Translations under genes and position numbers: made by a program
Part shown: piece by piece, positions 1 to 6,076 of the stretch
Layout of the letters: the number at the start of each line of letters is the position of its first letter
How positions within the stretch are numbered: the first letter of the stretch is position 1
The notes under the pieces: generated by a model
Databases searched by the model: none
What the model was told of the DNA's origin: nothing
What the model saw: the letters and a program-made list of their open reading frames with translations, nothing else
Source of the DNA: an uncultured Clostridia bacterium
GTDB lineage: Bacteria; Bacillota; Clostridia; Oscillospirales; Oscillospiraceae
Direction of reading: 5' to 3'
Assembly (NCBI GenBank): GCA_946539175.1
Contig: CAMNHH010000071.1
Coordinates: forward strand, 1-10,873
Length of the DNA: 10,873 bases

Positions 1-476
1 CCGGCACCTTCGGCAAGGCCCTGGGCGGCGCCTCCGGCGGCTACACCGCGGCCCGCCAGCCCATCGTGGATCTGCTGCGGCAGAAGAGCCGTCCCTACCT
101 GTTCTCCAACACCGTGGCTCCCGCCATCTGCGCCGCCACCATCGCCACCCTGGATCTGCTGGAGAAATCCACCGAGCTCCGGGACAGGGTCCATGCCAAC
201 GCCCGGTACTTCCGGGCCGAGATGGAGAAGCTGGGCTTCGATCTGCTGCCCGGCGAGCATCCCATCGTCCCCGTCATGCTCTACGATCCCAAGGTTGCCC
301 ACGAGTTCTCCCGCCGGATGCTGGAGAAGGGCGTCTACGTGGTGGCCTTCTGCTACCCCGTGGTACCCAAGGGCAAGGACCGCATCCGCACCCAGCTCTC
401 CGCCGGCCACAGCAAGGAGGACATCGACTTCGTGGTCAAGTGCTTCGGTGAGGTCAAGGCCGAGATGGGTCTGTAA
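1..476 (+). CDS. kbl: Glycine C-acetyltransferase (2-amino-3-ketobutyrate CoA ligase), 3' end only
   Basis: This is the C-terminal 157 residues of a PLP-dependent alpha-oxoamine synthase; the 5' end lies outside the window and the first whole codon is at 3. The enzyme interconverts 2-amino-3-ketobutyrate plus CoA and glycine plus acetyl-CoA, the second step of threonine breakdown through threonine dehydrogenase, in the cytoplasm. The fragment opens with GTFGKALGGASGGY, whose lysine (codon 15-17) is the expected PLP Schiff-base lysine. SRPYLFSN and the later FCYPVVPKGKDRIRTQLSA are close to the E. coli Kbl sequence, and the second separates Kbl from the related 8-amino-7-oxononanoate and 5-aminolevulinate synthases. 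The stop is TAA at 474-476, followed 18 nt later by a strong hairpin. Whether a threonine dehydrogenase gene lies upstream cannot be seen. The family call is firm; the exact substrate rests on similarity. Confidence 0.93.
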   Translation, partial: GTFGKALGGASGGYTAARQPIVDLLRQKSRPYLFSNTVAPAICAATIATLDLLEKSTELRDRVHANARYFRAEMEKLGFDLLPGEHPIVPVMLYDPKVAHEFSRRMLEKGVYVVAFCYPVVPKGKDRIRTQLSAGHSKEDIDFVVKCFGEVKAEMGL

Positions 477-494
477 TCTTCCGAACAATCAATC

Positions 495-527
495 GCGCCC
501 GGCAGGAGCAAGGCTCCTGCCGGGCGC
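495..527. terminator. Intrinsic hairpin terminator between convergent genes
   Basis: A perfect 15-bp GC-rich stem (495-509 with 513-527) closes a 3-nt loop, AAG. It sits between the kbl stop (476, +) and the exporter stop (560, -). On the + strand it is followed by a T-rich but interrupted run, TTCGTATTGCTTT, and on the - strand by GATTGATTGTT. It therefore probably serves both directions, although neither U-tract is ideal. Confidence 0.8.
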
Positions 528-559
528 TTCGTATTGCTTTGGAAATGGGGGAAGCCGTC

Positions 560-2446
560 TCAGCGCTTCATCAGCTCCTGCTTGGTAAACTGCAGGGTGT
601 AGAGCTTGTAATAGCGGCCCTTGGCGGCCAGCAGTTCCTGGTGGGTGCCCCGCTCCACGATCTCCCCGTGGGAGAGCACCAGGATGCTGTCCGCATGCTG
701 GACGGTGGAGAGCCGGTGGGCCACGATCAGCATGGTGCCGATGGTCTTGATCCGCTCCAGGGAGTCCTGGATCAGCAGCTCCGTCTCGGTGTCAATATTG
801 GCGGTGGCCTCGTCCAGGATGATGACGGACGGCTTGTGGAGGATGGTCCGGGCGAAGCTCAGAAGCTGGCGCTGGCCCGCTGAGAAGTTGTTGCCCCGCT
901 CCCGCACCGGCTCGTCCAGGCCCTTTTCCAGACGATTGATGAAGCTGTCGGCGTTCACGTACTTGCAGGCCGCCATGACCTCCCGGTCGTCCACCCCCTC
1001 CATCCGCAGCAGCAGATTGGAGCGGATGTCGCCGGAGAAGAGGAACACGTCCTGGAGCATCTGGCCGAAGTGGCGGCGCAGGGAGGCGATCTTGATGGTC
1101 CTGATGTCCCGGCCGTCGATGAGGATCTGGCCCTTCTGGATGTCGTAGTTCCGGCAGATCAGGCTGAGAATGGTGGTCTTGCCGGAGCCGGTGGGTCCCA
1201 CGAAGGCCACGGTCTGGCCGGGCATCACATGGAAGCTGACCCCCTTCAGCACCCATTCGTCCACCTTGTAGCGGAACCACACGTCTCTGAACTCGATCTC
1301 GCCCCGGATCTCGTCCAGCTCCACCGCGTCGGGTTCGTCCACCACCTCCGGGACGATGTCCAGGATGGAAAAGATCTTCTCCGCCGCGGCGAAGGATCTT
1401 TGCAGCATGTCAAACTGCTCCGCCAGGGTCTGGATGGGGTTGAAGAACTTGTTCAGATACATGTAGAAGCTGACGATGACGCCGGAGGAGATGGACTGGC
1501 CGAACCAGTGCAGGTTCCGGATATGTCCCTTGGCGCCGAAGTAGAACAGGCAGAGCACCGAGGAGATATAGAGCATGTAGACCATGGGCCGGAAGATGCC
1601 GAAGACCAGCATCCGGGCGTTCTTGGCCTTCTTCAGCTCGGTGCTGCGGGTCTCGAAGTCCGTCATTTTCCGGTCCTCCCGGTTGAAGCTCTGGGTGATC
1701 TTCATGCCGGAGAGGTTCTCGGACAGGTAGGTGTTGATGGCGGTGGTGGCGTCGTTGACCCGGCGGTGGACCTTCCTGGAGAACTTCCGGAAGATCACCG
1801 TGAAGAGCACCACGAAGGGCACGAAGCACAGGACCATCAGGGTCAGCGCGTAGTTCAGCACCAGCATGGCCCCCAGGACTCCCAGGATCACCAGGCTGTT
1901 CTTGGCCATGGTCACCAGCACGTTGGTGAAGAGGAAGGAGATGGAGTTGGGGTCGTTGCTGACGCGGGTCACCAGCTTGCCCACGGGGATGCGGTTGAGC
2001 TGCTCATGGGAGAGCTGCTCGATGTGGGTGAAGGTATCCATACGGATCTGGGAGAGGATCTTCTGGCCCACCTTCTGCAGCAGCATGGCCTGGGCGTAGG
2101 TGGAGATCAGGCTCACCACCAGAATGCCCGCGTAAACCGCCACGTAGGAAAAGAGCTCCGACAGGGGGAAGCTGTCCTTGATCAGCTCCTCGATCCGGCC
2201 GATCAGCAGGGGCGAGGCCACGTCGTAGACGATGGAGAACAGCATCACCAGGAACACCAGGAGAAACTGGCCCTTGTAGGGCTTGGCGTAGGCCAGCAGC
2301 CGCCGGATGATCTCCCGGTCGGACATATTCCGCTCCCAGCCCATGGATTTTTTCTTGTCCTTTTCCAGCAGGAAGGCCACCAGGAAGACGACGGAAAACA
2401 CGCCGATGATGGCTCCCACGATCAGGACGGGAAGATACTCACGCAT
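560..2446 (-). CDS. ABC exporter half-transporter with catalytic Walker B (second subunit of heterodimer)
   Basis: This 628-aa protein fuses a type I exporter membrane domain (about 50-350) to an ATPase domain (about 380-620). Motifs seen: Walker A GPTGSGKTT (417-425), Q-loop Q465, signature FSAGQ (521-525, degenerate for LSGGQ), Walker B VIILDE with the catalytic E546, and H-loop H577. In the ABCB/MsbA-like heterodimer family (BmrC/BmrD, TM287/288) the subunit that keeps the Walker B glutamate often carries the poor signature, as here. The working site would combine this Walker A/B with the intact VSGGQ of the neighbour. The start at 2446 is backed by AGGAGG 8 nt upstream. It gives an extra hydrophobic helix (about 5-27) and a KDKKK stretch before the usual transporter start. 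The gene overlaps the upstream ABC gene by 8 nt, so translation is probably coupled. The substrate is unknown; drugs, peptides or lipids are possible. Confidence 0.93.
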   Translation of the reverse strand: MREYLPVLIVGAIIGVFSVVFLVAFLLEKDKKKSMGWERNMSDREIIRRLLAYAKPYKGQFLLVFLVMLFSIVYDVASPLLIGRIEELIKDSFPLSELFSYVAVYAGILVVSLISTYAQAMLLQKVGQKILSQIRMDTFTHIEQLSHEQLNRIPVGKLVTRVSNDPNSISFLFTNVLVTMAKNSLVILGVLGAMLVLNYALTLMVLCFVPFVVLFTVIFRKFSRKVHRRVNDATTAINTYLSENLSGMKITQSFNREDRKMTDFETRSTELKKAKNARMLVFGIFRPMVYMLYISSVLCLFYFGAKGHIRNLHWFGQSISSGVIVSFYMYLNKFFNPIQTLAEQFDMLQRSFAAAEKIFSILDIVPEVVDEPDAVELDEIRGEIEFRDVWFRYKVDEWVLKGVSFHVMPGQTVAFVGPTGSGKTTILSLICRNYDIQKGQILIDGRDIRTIKIASLRRHFGQMLQDVFLFSGDIRSNLLLRMEGVDDREVMAACKYVNADSFINRLEKGLDEPVRERGNNFSAGQRQLLSFARTILHKPSVIILDEATANIDTETELLIQDSLERIKTIGTMLIVAHRLSTVQHADSILVLSHGEIVERGTHQELLAAKGRYYKLYTLQFTKQELMKR

Positions 2447-4220
2447 GCGCCTTCCCTCCTTCCTCCTCCAGCTTCTGGAGGTCCACCATTTTGCGGTAGC
2501 CGGGGCAGCTCTCGTAGAGGAGCTCGTGGCTGCCCACAGCCCGGATCTCCCCGTCCTCCAGATACAGCAGCTTGTCCATCTGCTGAATGGTGGAGATCCG
2601 GTGGGCGATCAGAATGGTGGTCTTGCCCCGGCGGGTCTGGCGCAGATTGGCCAGGATGGTCCGCTCGGTGTCGGTATCCACGGCGGAAACGGAGTCGTCC
2701 AGGATCAGGATGGGCGCGTCCTTCATCAGCGCCCGGGCGATGGAGATCCGCTGCTTCTGGCCGCCGGAGACCATGACGCCCCGCTCGCCCAGCAGGGTCT
2801 CATACTGGTTGGTGAAGTCCCGGATGCTGGCGTCCACGTTGGCCAGCCGGGCCGCTTCCTCGATCTCCTCCCTGGTGAACTCGTCCACCGCGAAGGCGAT
2901 GTTGTTGGTGATGGTATCGGAGAACAGATAATTGTCCTGGGGCACGTAGGCGCAGCCCTCCCGGAGGGAGCGGATGGTCACCCGGTTCACATCATGCCCG
3001 TCCACGAAAAGGGTGCCGTCGGGCACGTTGTAGGTCCGCAGGATCAGATCCACCAGAGTGGTCTTGCCGCAGCCGGTCTTGCCCACCAGGCCCACGTTCT
3101 CCCCCGCCTCGATGCGGAAGCTGACGTTCTTCAGCACGTCATAGGCCCCGTCGGGATAGCGGAAGCTCAGATTTCTGAATTCGATCTCGCCCCGGATCCG
3201 CTCCAGGGGCTTCGCGCCGGGGGCGTCCACCACGTCGGGCTTCGCGTCCAGCAGCTCCCCGATGCGCTTGAGGGAGGCCTTGCCCCGGGAGGTCATGTCG
3301 ATCAGCTCAGACACCGCCATCACCGGCCAGACCACGGAGGTGAAGTAGCCGATGAACTCCACAAGCTGGCCCGCGTTGAAGGTGCCCTTCCAGACCAGAT
3401 AGCCGCCGTAGCCCAGGATGATGCAGATGACGCTCTCCACGAACATCATCACCAGCACCCGCAGCAGCACGGAGGCCTTGGTATGCTCGATGTTGGCCAC
3501 CTCGTTCTCCTCGTTCAGCTTGCGGAAGGCCATCAGCTCCTTGGCCTCCTTGACGAAGGCCTTAATGACCGCAATGCCGGAGAAGCTCTCCTGGCTGAAG
3601 TCGGACAGGCGGGAAAATGCCTCCTGGCGGATATCCCACTTTTTCATCATATAGCGGCCCACCACCGTGGCGGAGGCCAGCAGCAGGGCCGTGGGGATCA
3701 GCGAAAGGATCGTGAGGATCACGCTCATGCGAAGCATCTTCACCACAGCCATGCCGCAGAGCAGCAGGGCGTCGAAGAACATCATGATGCCCCAGGCGAA
3801 GCACTCGGCCACCGTGTCCAGGTCGTTGGTGAAAAGGCTCATAAGGCTGCCCACCTTGTGGACCTGGTAGTAGTTCTGGCTCAGATGCCGGGCGTTGTCA
3901 AACATCCGGTTGCGGATGTTCTCCTCCACCTTGAAGGCGGTGCCCAGGAACATGATCCGCCACAGAAAGCGGCCCGCCACCATGGAGAGGATAACCAGCA
4001 CCATGGGCATGCAGATCCGGTCCAGCAGGAAGTTCATGTCGAAGGGCTGCCGCACCCCGTCCACCAGCACCCAACCCTGGTTGAGCCCGTTGATCACCAT
4101 CTGATAGAGATTGGGGATGATCAGCTGCAGATAGTCCACCGCGATCAGGGAGGCCAGGCCCAGCAGGAGCCAGTGGCCGTAGCGGAGATAGTAGCGATTG
4201 ATGTGTCTGCCGAATATCAT
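2439..4220 (-). CDS. ABC exporter half-transporter with degenerate Walker B (first subunit of heterodimer)
   Basis: This 593-aa protein has a six-helix exporter membrane domain (about 15-310) followed by an ATPase domain (about 345-580). Motifs seen: Walker A GKTGCGKTT (380-388), Q-loop Q428, intact signature VSGGQ (484-488), Walker B ILILDD (504-509) and H540. The residue after the Walker B aspartate is D509 rather than the catalytic glutamate, so this subunit's own ATP site should hydrolyse poorly. The fault complements that of the downstream partner, as in YheI/YheH (BmrC/BmrD) and TM287/288. The ATG at 4220 follows AGGAGG with a 7-nt gap and overlaps the stop of the HTH regulator by 4 nt (ATGA), pointing to translational coupling. 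Length is normal for the family. The membrane complex is firm by homology; the cargo cannot be read from the sequence. Confidence 0.94.
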   Translation of the reverse strand: MIFGRHINRYYLRYGHWLLLGLASLIAVDYLQLIIPNLYQMVINGLNQGWVLVDGVRQPFDMNFLLDRICMPMVLVILSMVAGRFLWRIMFLGTAFKVEENIRNRMFDNARHLSQNYYQVHKVGSLMSLFTNDLDTVAECFAWGIMMFFDALLLCGMAVVKMLRMSVILTILSLIPTALLLASATVVGRYMMKKWDIRQEAFSRLSDFSQESFSGIAVIKAFVKEAKELMAFRKLNEENEVANIEHTKASVLLRVLVMMFVESVICIILGYGGYLVWKGTFNAGQLVEFIGYFTSVVWPVMAVSELIDMTSRGKASLKRIGELLDAKPDVVDAPGAKPLERIRGEIEFRNLSFRYPDGAYDVLKNVSFRIEAGENVGLVGKTGCGKTTLVDLILRTYNVPDGTLFVDGHDVNRVTIRSLREGCAYVPQDNYLFSDTITNNIAFAVDEFTREEIEEAARLANVDASIRDFTNQYETLLGERGVMVSGGQKQRISIARALMKDAPILILDDSVSAVDTDTERTILANLRQTRRGKTTILIAHRISTIQQMDKLLYLEDGEIRAVGSHELLYESCPGYRKMVDLQKLEEEGGKAHA

Positions 4221-4507
4221 GGCTGTTCCTCCTGTGTCTTCGGGGGAGCCGTCAGCTCCGTCTGCCCGCCGCAGTCCCCCTCCGGGCCCAGCGTGGGCAG
4301 GCTGGGGTCATACTCCAGAATGTCCCCCGGCTGGCAGTCCAGCGCCTCGCAGATGGCCGAAAGCGTGGAGAAGCGGATCGCGCAGATCTTGCCGGTCTTC
4401 ATCTTGGAGAGATTGACGTTGGAGATGCCCACCCGGTCCGCCAGCTCCTTGAGGCTGATCTTCCGGTCCGCCATCACCCGATCCAGGCGTAAAATGATCT
4501 GTCCCAT
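4217..4507 (-). CDS. Small XRE-family HTH transcriptional regulator of the exporter operon
   Basis: This 96-aa protein has one Cro/C1-type helix-turn-helix, about residues 5-68. It resembles the YozG-like HTH_26 group: an LDRVMADRKISLKELADRVG segment, then NLSKMKTGK and IRFSTLSAICEALDCQPGDI. A 28-residue Pro/Thr/Gln-rich tail follows and has no recognisable domain. I chose ATG 4507. The in-frame ATG at 4561 falls at or before the expected transcription start of the promoter at 4565-4593, so it would have no leader. A third in-frame ATG at 4525 is possible. A weak GGTGG element precedes 4507. The gene is first in an operon with two ABC exporter subunits and overlaps the next gene by 4 nt. An inverted repeat lies in its leader. 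Regulation of its own operon is inferred from this layout, and whether it represses or activates is unknown. Confidence 0.85.
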   Translation of the reverse strand: MGQIILRLDRVMADRKISLKELADRVGISNVNLSKMKTGKICAIRFSTLSAICEALDCQPGDILEYDPSLPTLGPEGDCGGQTELTAPPKTQEEQP

Positions 4508-4537
4508 GTGACACCACCCATTCATTTCATAAAAAAT

Positions 4538-4554
4538 TTTACGTTTATCGTAAA
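4538..4554. promoter_or_regulatory. Candidate operator of the HTH regulator
   Basis: A perfect inverted repeat, TTTACG-N5-CGTAAA, lies in the leader of the regulator-exporter operon, within about 20 bp of the predicted transcription start, next to an AAAAAATTTT tract (4531-4540). This is a good place for a repressor to block RNA polymerase. The symmetry is seen directly; the assignment to the neighbouring HTH protein is inference. Confidence 0.45.
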
Positions 4555-4564
4555 TCGCCATGCC

Positions 4565-4593
4565 ATCATACTATACGCGCCTGACTTTGTCAA
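4565..4593 (-). promoter_or_regulatory. Sigma-A type promoter of the regulator-exporter operon
   Basis: On the minus strand the -35 is a perfect TTGACA (4593-4588), the spacer is 17 nt and the -10 is TATGAT (4570-4565), one base from consensus. Transcription should start near 4558, which rules out the ATG at 4561 as a normal start for the regulator. The promoter is divergent from the pheS promoter; the two -35 elements are about 70 bp apart. Confidence 0.85.
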
Positions 4594-4662
4594 GAGAAAC
4601 TTTCATCCATTTCCCCCCGCCCGCCGACGGGGCCTTTTCCGCGGGAAAAGCCGAAAAAATGC

Positions 4663-4691
4663 TTGCATATTCCGGGCGGATGTGCTATACT
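4663..4691 (+). promoter_or_regulatory. Sigma-A type promoter of the pheS T-box leader
   Basis: The -35 is TTGCAT (4663-4668), the spacer is 17 nt and the -10 is TATACT (4686-4691), with an upstream TG at 4683-4684 giving an extended -10. Transcription should start near 4698, just before the first helix of the T-box leader. Confidence 0.8.
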
Positions 4692-4697
4692 GGTTCC

Positions 4698-4973
4698 GTT
4701 CATTTGAATGAATAGGGCATACAGGCGGAGAACGGTTTGTCTGTGTCTCAATCGCGGGTCCAGAGAGGGTGCGGCTGCTGGAAGCACCTCCCGCCGGGAT
4801 ACGGGCCTTCCACCGGGAGCCGCGGGCCTGAAGGAGCGCCAAGCGCCCTGGGTAGGGTCCGCCGCGGGGATCGCGTTAAGGTCCGAAAAGTGCGCCGGGC
4901 AACCGGCGAATGCGGGTGGTACCGCGGAAGCTGCGTCTTTCGTCCCTGTTGGGGGGAAGGACGTTTTTCTTTT
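4698..4973 (+). ncRNA. T-box riboswitch (tRNA-sensing leader) upstream of pheST
   Basis: The leader carries the diagnostic T-box sequence GGGTGGTACCGCGG (4914-4927). Its UGGU (4917-4920) can pair with a tRNA ACCA end, and GCGG/CCGC forms the antiterminator helix. Upstream is a Stem I: CAGGC/GCCTG at the base (4722-4726 with 4826-4830), CGGT/ACCG (4733-4736 with 4812-4815), GTGTCTC/GGGATAC (4743-4749 with 4796-4802), an AGAGAG element at 4762, and the distal loop motif GGCTGCTGGAAGC (4773-4785). A 6-bp hairpin with a GCAA loop (4893-4908) sits where Stem III is expected. Uncharged tRNA should stabilise the antiterminator and allow read-through into pheST. The specifier lies in the loop strand 4803-4811, which contains TTC (Phe, 4808-4810) and, one base on, TCC (Ser, 4809-4811). 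The helices were drawn by eye. Confidence 0.92.
4934..4973 (+). terminator. T-box regulated intrinsic terminator
   Basis: A 13-position stem (4934-4946 with 4951-4963; one G-G mismatch and two G-U pairs) closes a TGTT loop and is followed by TTTTTCTTTT (4964-4973). It lies just 3' of the antiterminator helix, so tRNA binding to the UGGU bulge should decide whether RNA polymerase stops here or goes on into pheS. Confidence 0.9.
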
Positions 4974-5028
4974 GCGCGGGCCCTATGACAGATCAGAACA
5001 TGATTCTTCATATTAAGGAGAGATGAGA

Positions 5029-6057
5029 ATGAAGGAACAACTGGAACAGATCCGTGCCCAGGCCATGCAGGCCCTTCAGGAGGCCAGAGAGTCCTCCGAG
5101 CTGGAGGCCCTGCGGGTGAAGCTGCTGGGCAAGAAGGGCGAGCTCACCGCGGTCCTGAAGACCATGGGCAAGCTCTCCGCCGAGGAGCGGCCTGTGATGG
5201 GTCAGCTGGCCAACTCCGTCCGCGCCGCCATCGAGGAGCGGCTGGAGCAGCGGAAGACCGAGCTGGCCGCCGCAGCCCTGGAGGCGAAGCTGGCCGCCGA
5301 GGCCCTGGACGTCACCGTCCCCGGCACGGCTCCCGCCCTGGGCCACAAGCACCCCATGTACATCGCCCTGGACGAGGTCAAGGAGATCGCCATCGGCATG
5401 GGCTTCCAGATCCTGGATGGGCCCGAGGTTGAGCTGGCCGACTACAACTTCACCAAGCTGAACACCGAGGAGGGGCACCCCGCCCGGGACTGGTCCGACA
5501 CCTTCTATATTAAAGAAGACAGCTCCGTCCTGCTCCGGACCCAGACCTCCCCCATGCAGATCCGGGCCATGGAGGCCATCGGGCATCCCCCCATCCGCAT
5601 CCTGGCCCCGGGCCGGGTCTACCGGAAGGACGAGGTGGACGCCACCCACTCCCCCATGTTCCACCAGATCGAGGGCCTGGTCATCGACAAGGGCATCACC
5701 ATGTCCGACCTGAAGGGCACCCTGGAAACCTTCGTCAAGGGGCTCTACGGCGAGGATTCCGTGGTCCGCTTCCGCCCCCATCACTTCCCCTTCACCGAGC
5801 CCAGCTGTGAGCTGGACGTCCAGTGCTTCAAGTGCCATGGCGCCGGCTGCCCCACCTGCAAGGGGGAGGGCTGGATCGAGCTGCTGGGCGCGGGCATGGT
5901 TCATCCCAAGGTGCTGGAGGGCTGCGGCATCGACCCCGAGGTCTACTCCGGCTTCGCCTTCGGCATCGGTCTGGAGCGCATGGCCATGCGCCGCTTCCAG
6001 ATCTCCGACCTGCGGCTGATTTTTGAGAACGACGTCCGCTTCCTGCGGCAGTTTTAA
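5029..6057 (+). CDS. pheS: Phenylalanyl-tRNA synthetase alpha subunit
   Basis: This is the catalytic alpha chain of the (alpha-beta)2 class II enzyme that charges tRNA-Phe with phenylalanine using ATP. It has 342 aa, the usual length. An N-terminal coiled-coil arm (about 1-90) binds tRNA. The class II core follows, with motif 2 around GRVYRKDEVDATHSPMFHQI (195-214), RPHHFPFTEPS (249-259) and motif 3 FAFGIGLERMAM (309-320). A310 matches the alanine that sets the size of the amino-acid pocket in E. coli PheS. Four cysteines (C266, C269, C274, C277) form a CxxC-x4-CxxC knuckle that probably binds zinc, as in many bacterial PheS proteins. I prefer ATG 5029 because AAGGAG (5015-5020) lies 8 nt upstream; the in-frame ATG at 5023 would leave only 2 nt. 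The gene sits under the T-box and 19 nt before pheT. Confidence 0.97.
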   Translation: MKEQLEQIRAQAMQALQEARESSELEALRVKLLGKKGELTAVLKTMGKLSAEERPVMGQLANSVRAAIEERLEQRKTELAAAALEAKLAAEALDVTVPGTAPALGHKHPMYIALDEVKEIAIGMGFQILDGPEVELADYNFTKLNTEEGHPARDWSDTFYIKEDSSVLLRTQTSPMQIRAMEAIGHPPIRILAPGRVYRKDEVDATHSPMFHQIEGLVIDKGITMSDLKGTLETFVKGLYGEDSVVRFRPHHFPFTEPSCELDVQCFKCHGAGCPTCKGEGWIELLGAGMVHPKVLEGCGIDPEVYSGFAFGIGLERMAMRRFQISDLRLIFENDVRFLRQF

Positions 6058-6076
6058 GGAAGGAGGCTATTGACTT

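Noticed and set aside
1070..2776. A 568-codon open frame on the + strand opposite the second ABC gene
   Set aside because: Same antisense artefact of GC-rich coding: no family motifs and no ribosome site of note.
2307..4511. A 734-codon open frame on the + strand opposite the first ABC gene and the HTH regulator
   Set aside because: Its translation is rich in His, Gln, Gly and Val with no recognisable domain, as expected from the opposite strand of high-GC genes. The minus-strand frames carry complete ABC and HTH motifs.
4508..4561. N-terminal extension of the HTH regulator from ATG 4561
   Set aside because: That ATG coincides with the expected transcription start of the strong promoter just upstream and has no room for a ribosome binding site.
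4631..4652. Hairpin between the divergent promoters considered as a terminator
   Set aside because: The stem is imperfect (CTTTTCC/GGAAAAG plus a bulged C), no T-run follows on either strand, and no transcript is expected to end there.
4708..5016. Open frames within the pheS leader
   Set aside because: The region is explained by the T-box riboswitch and its terminator. The frames show no coding signal.
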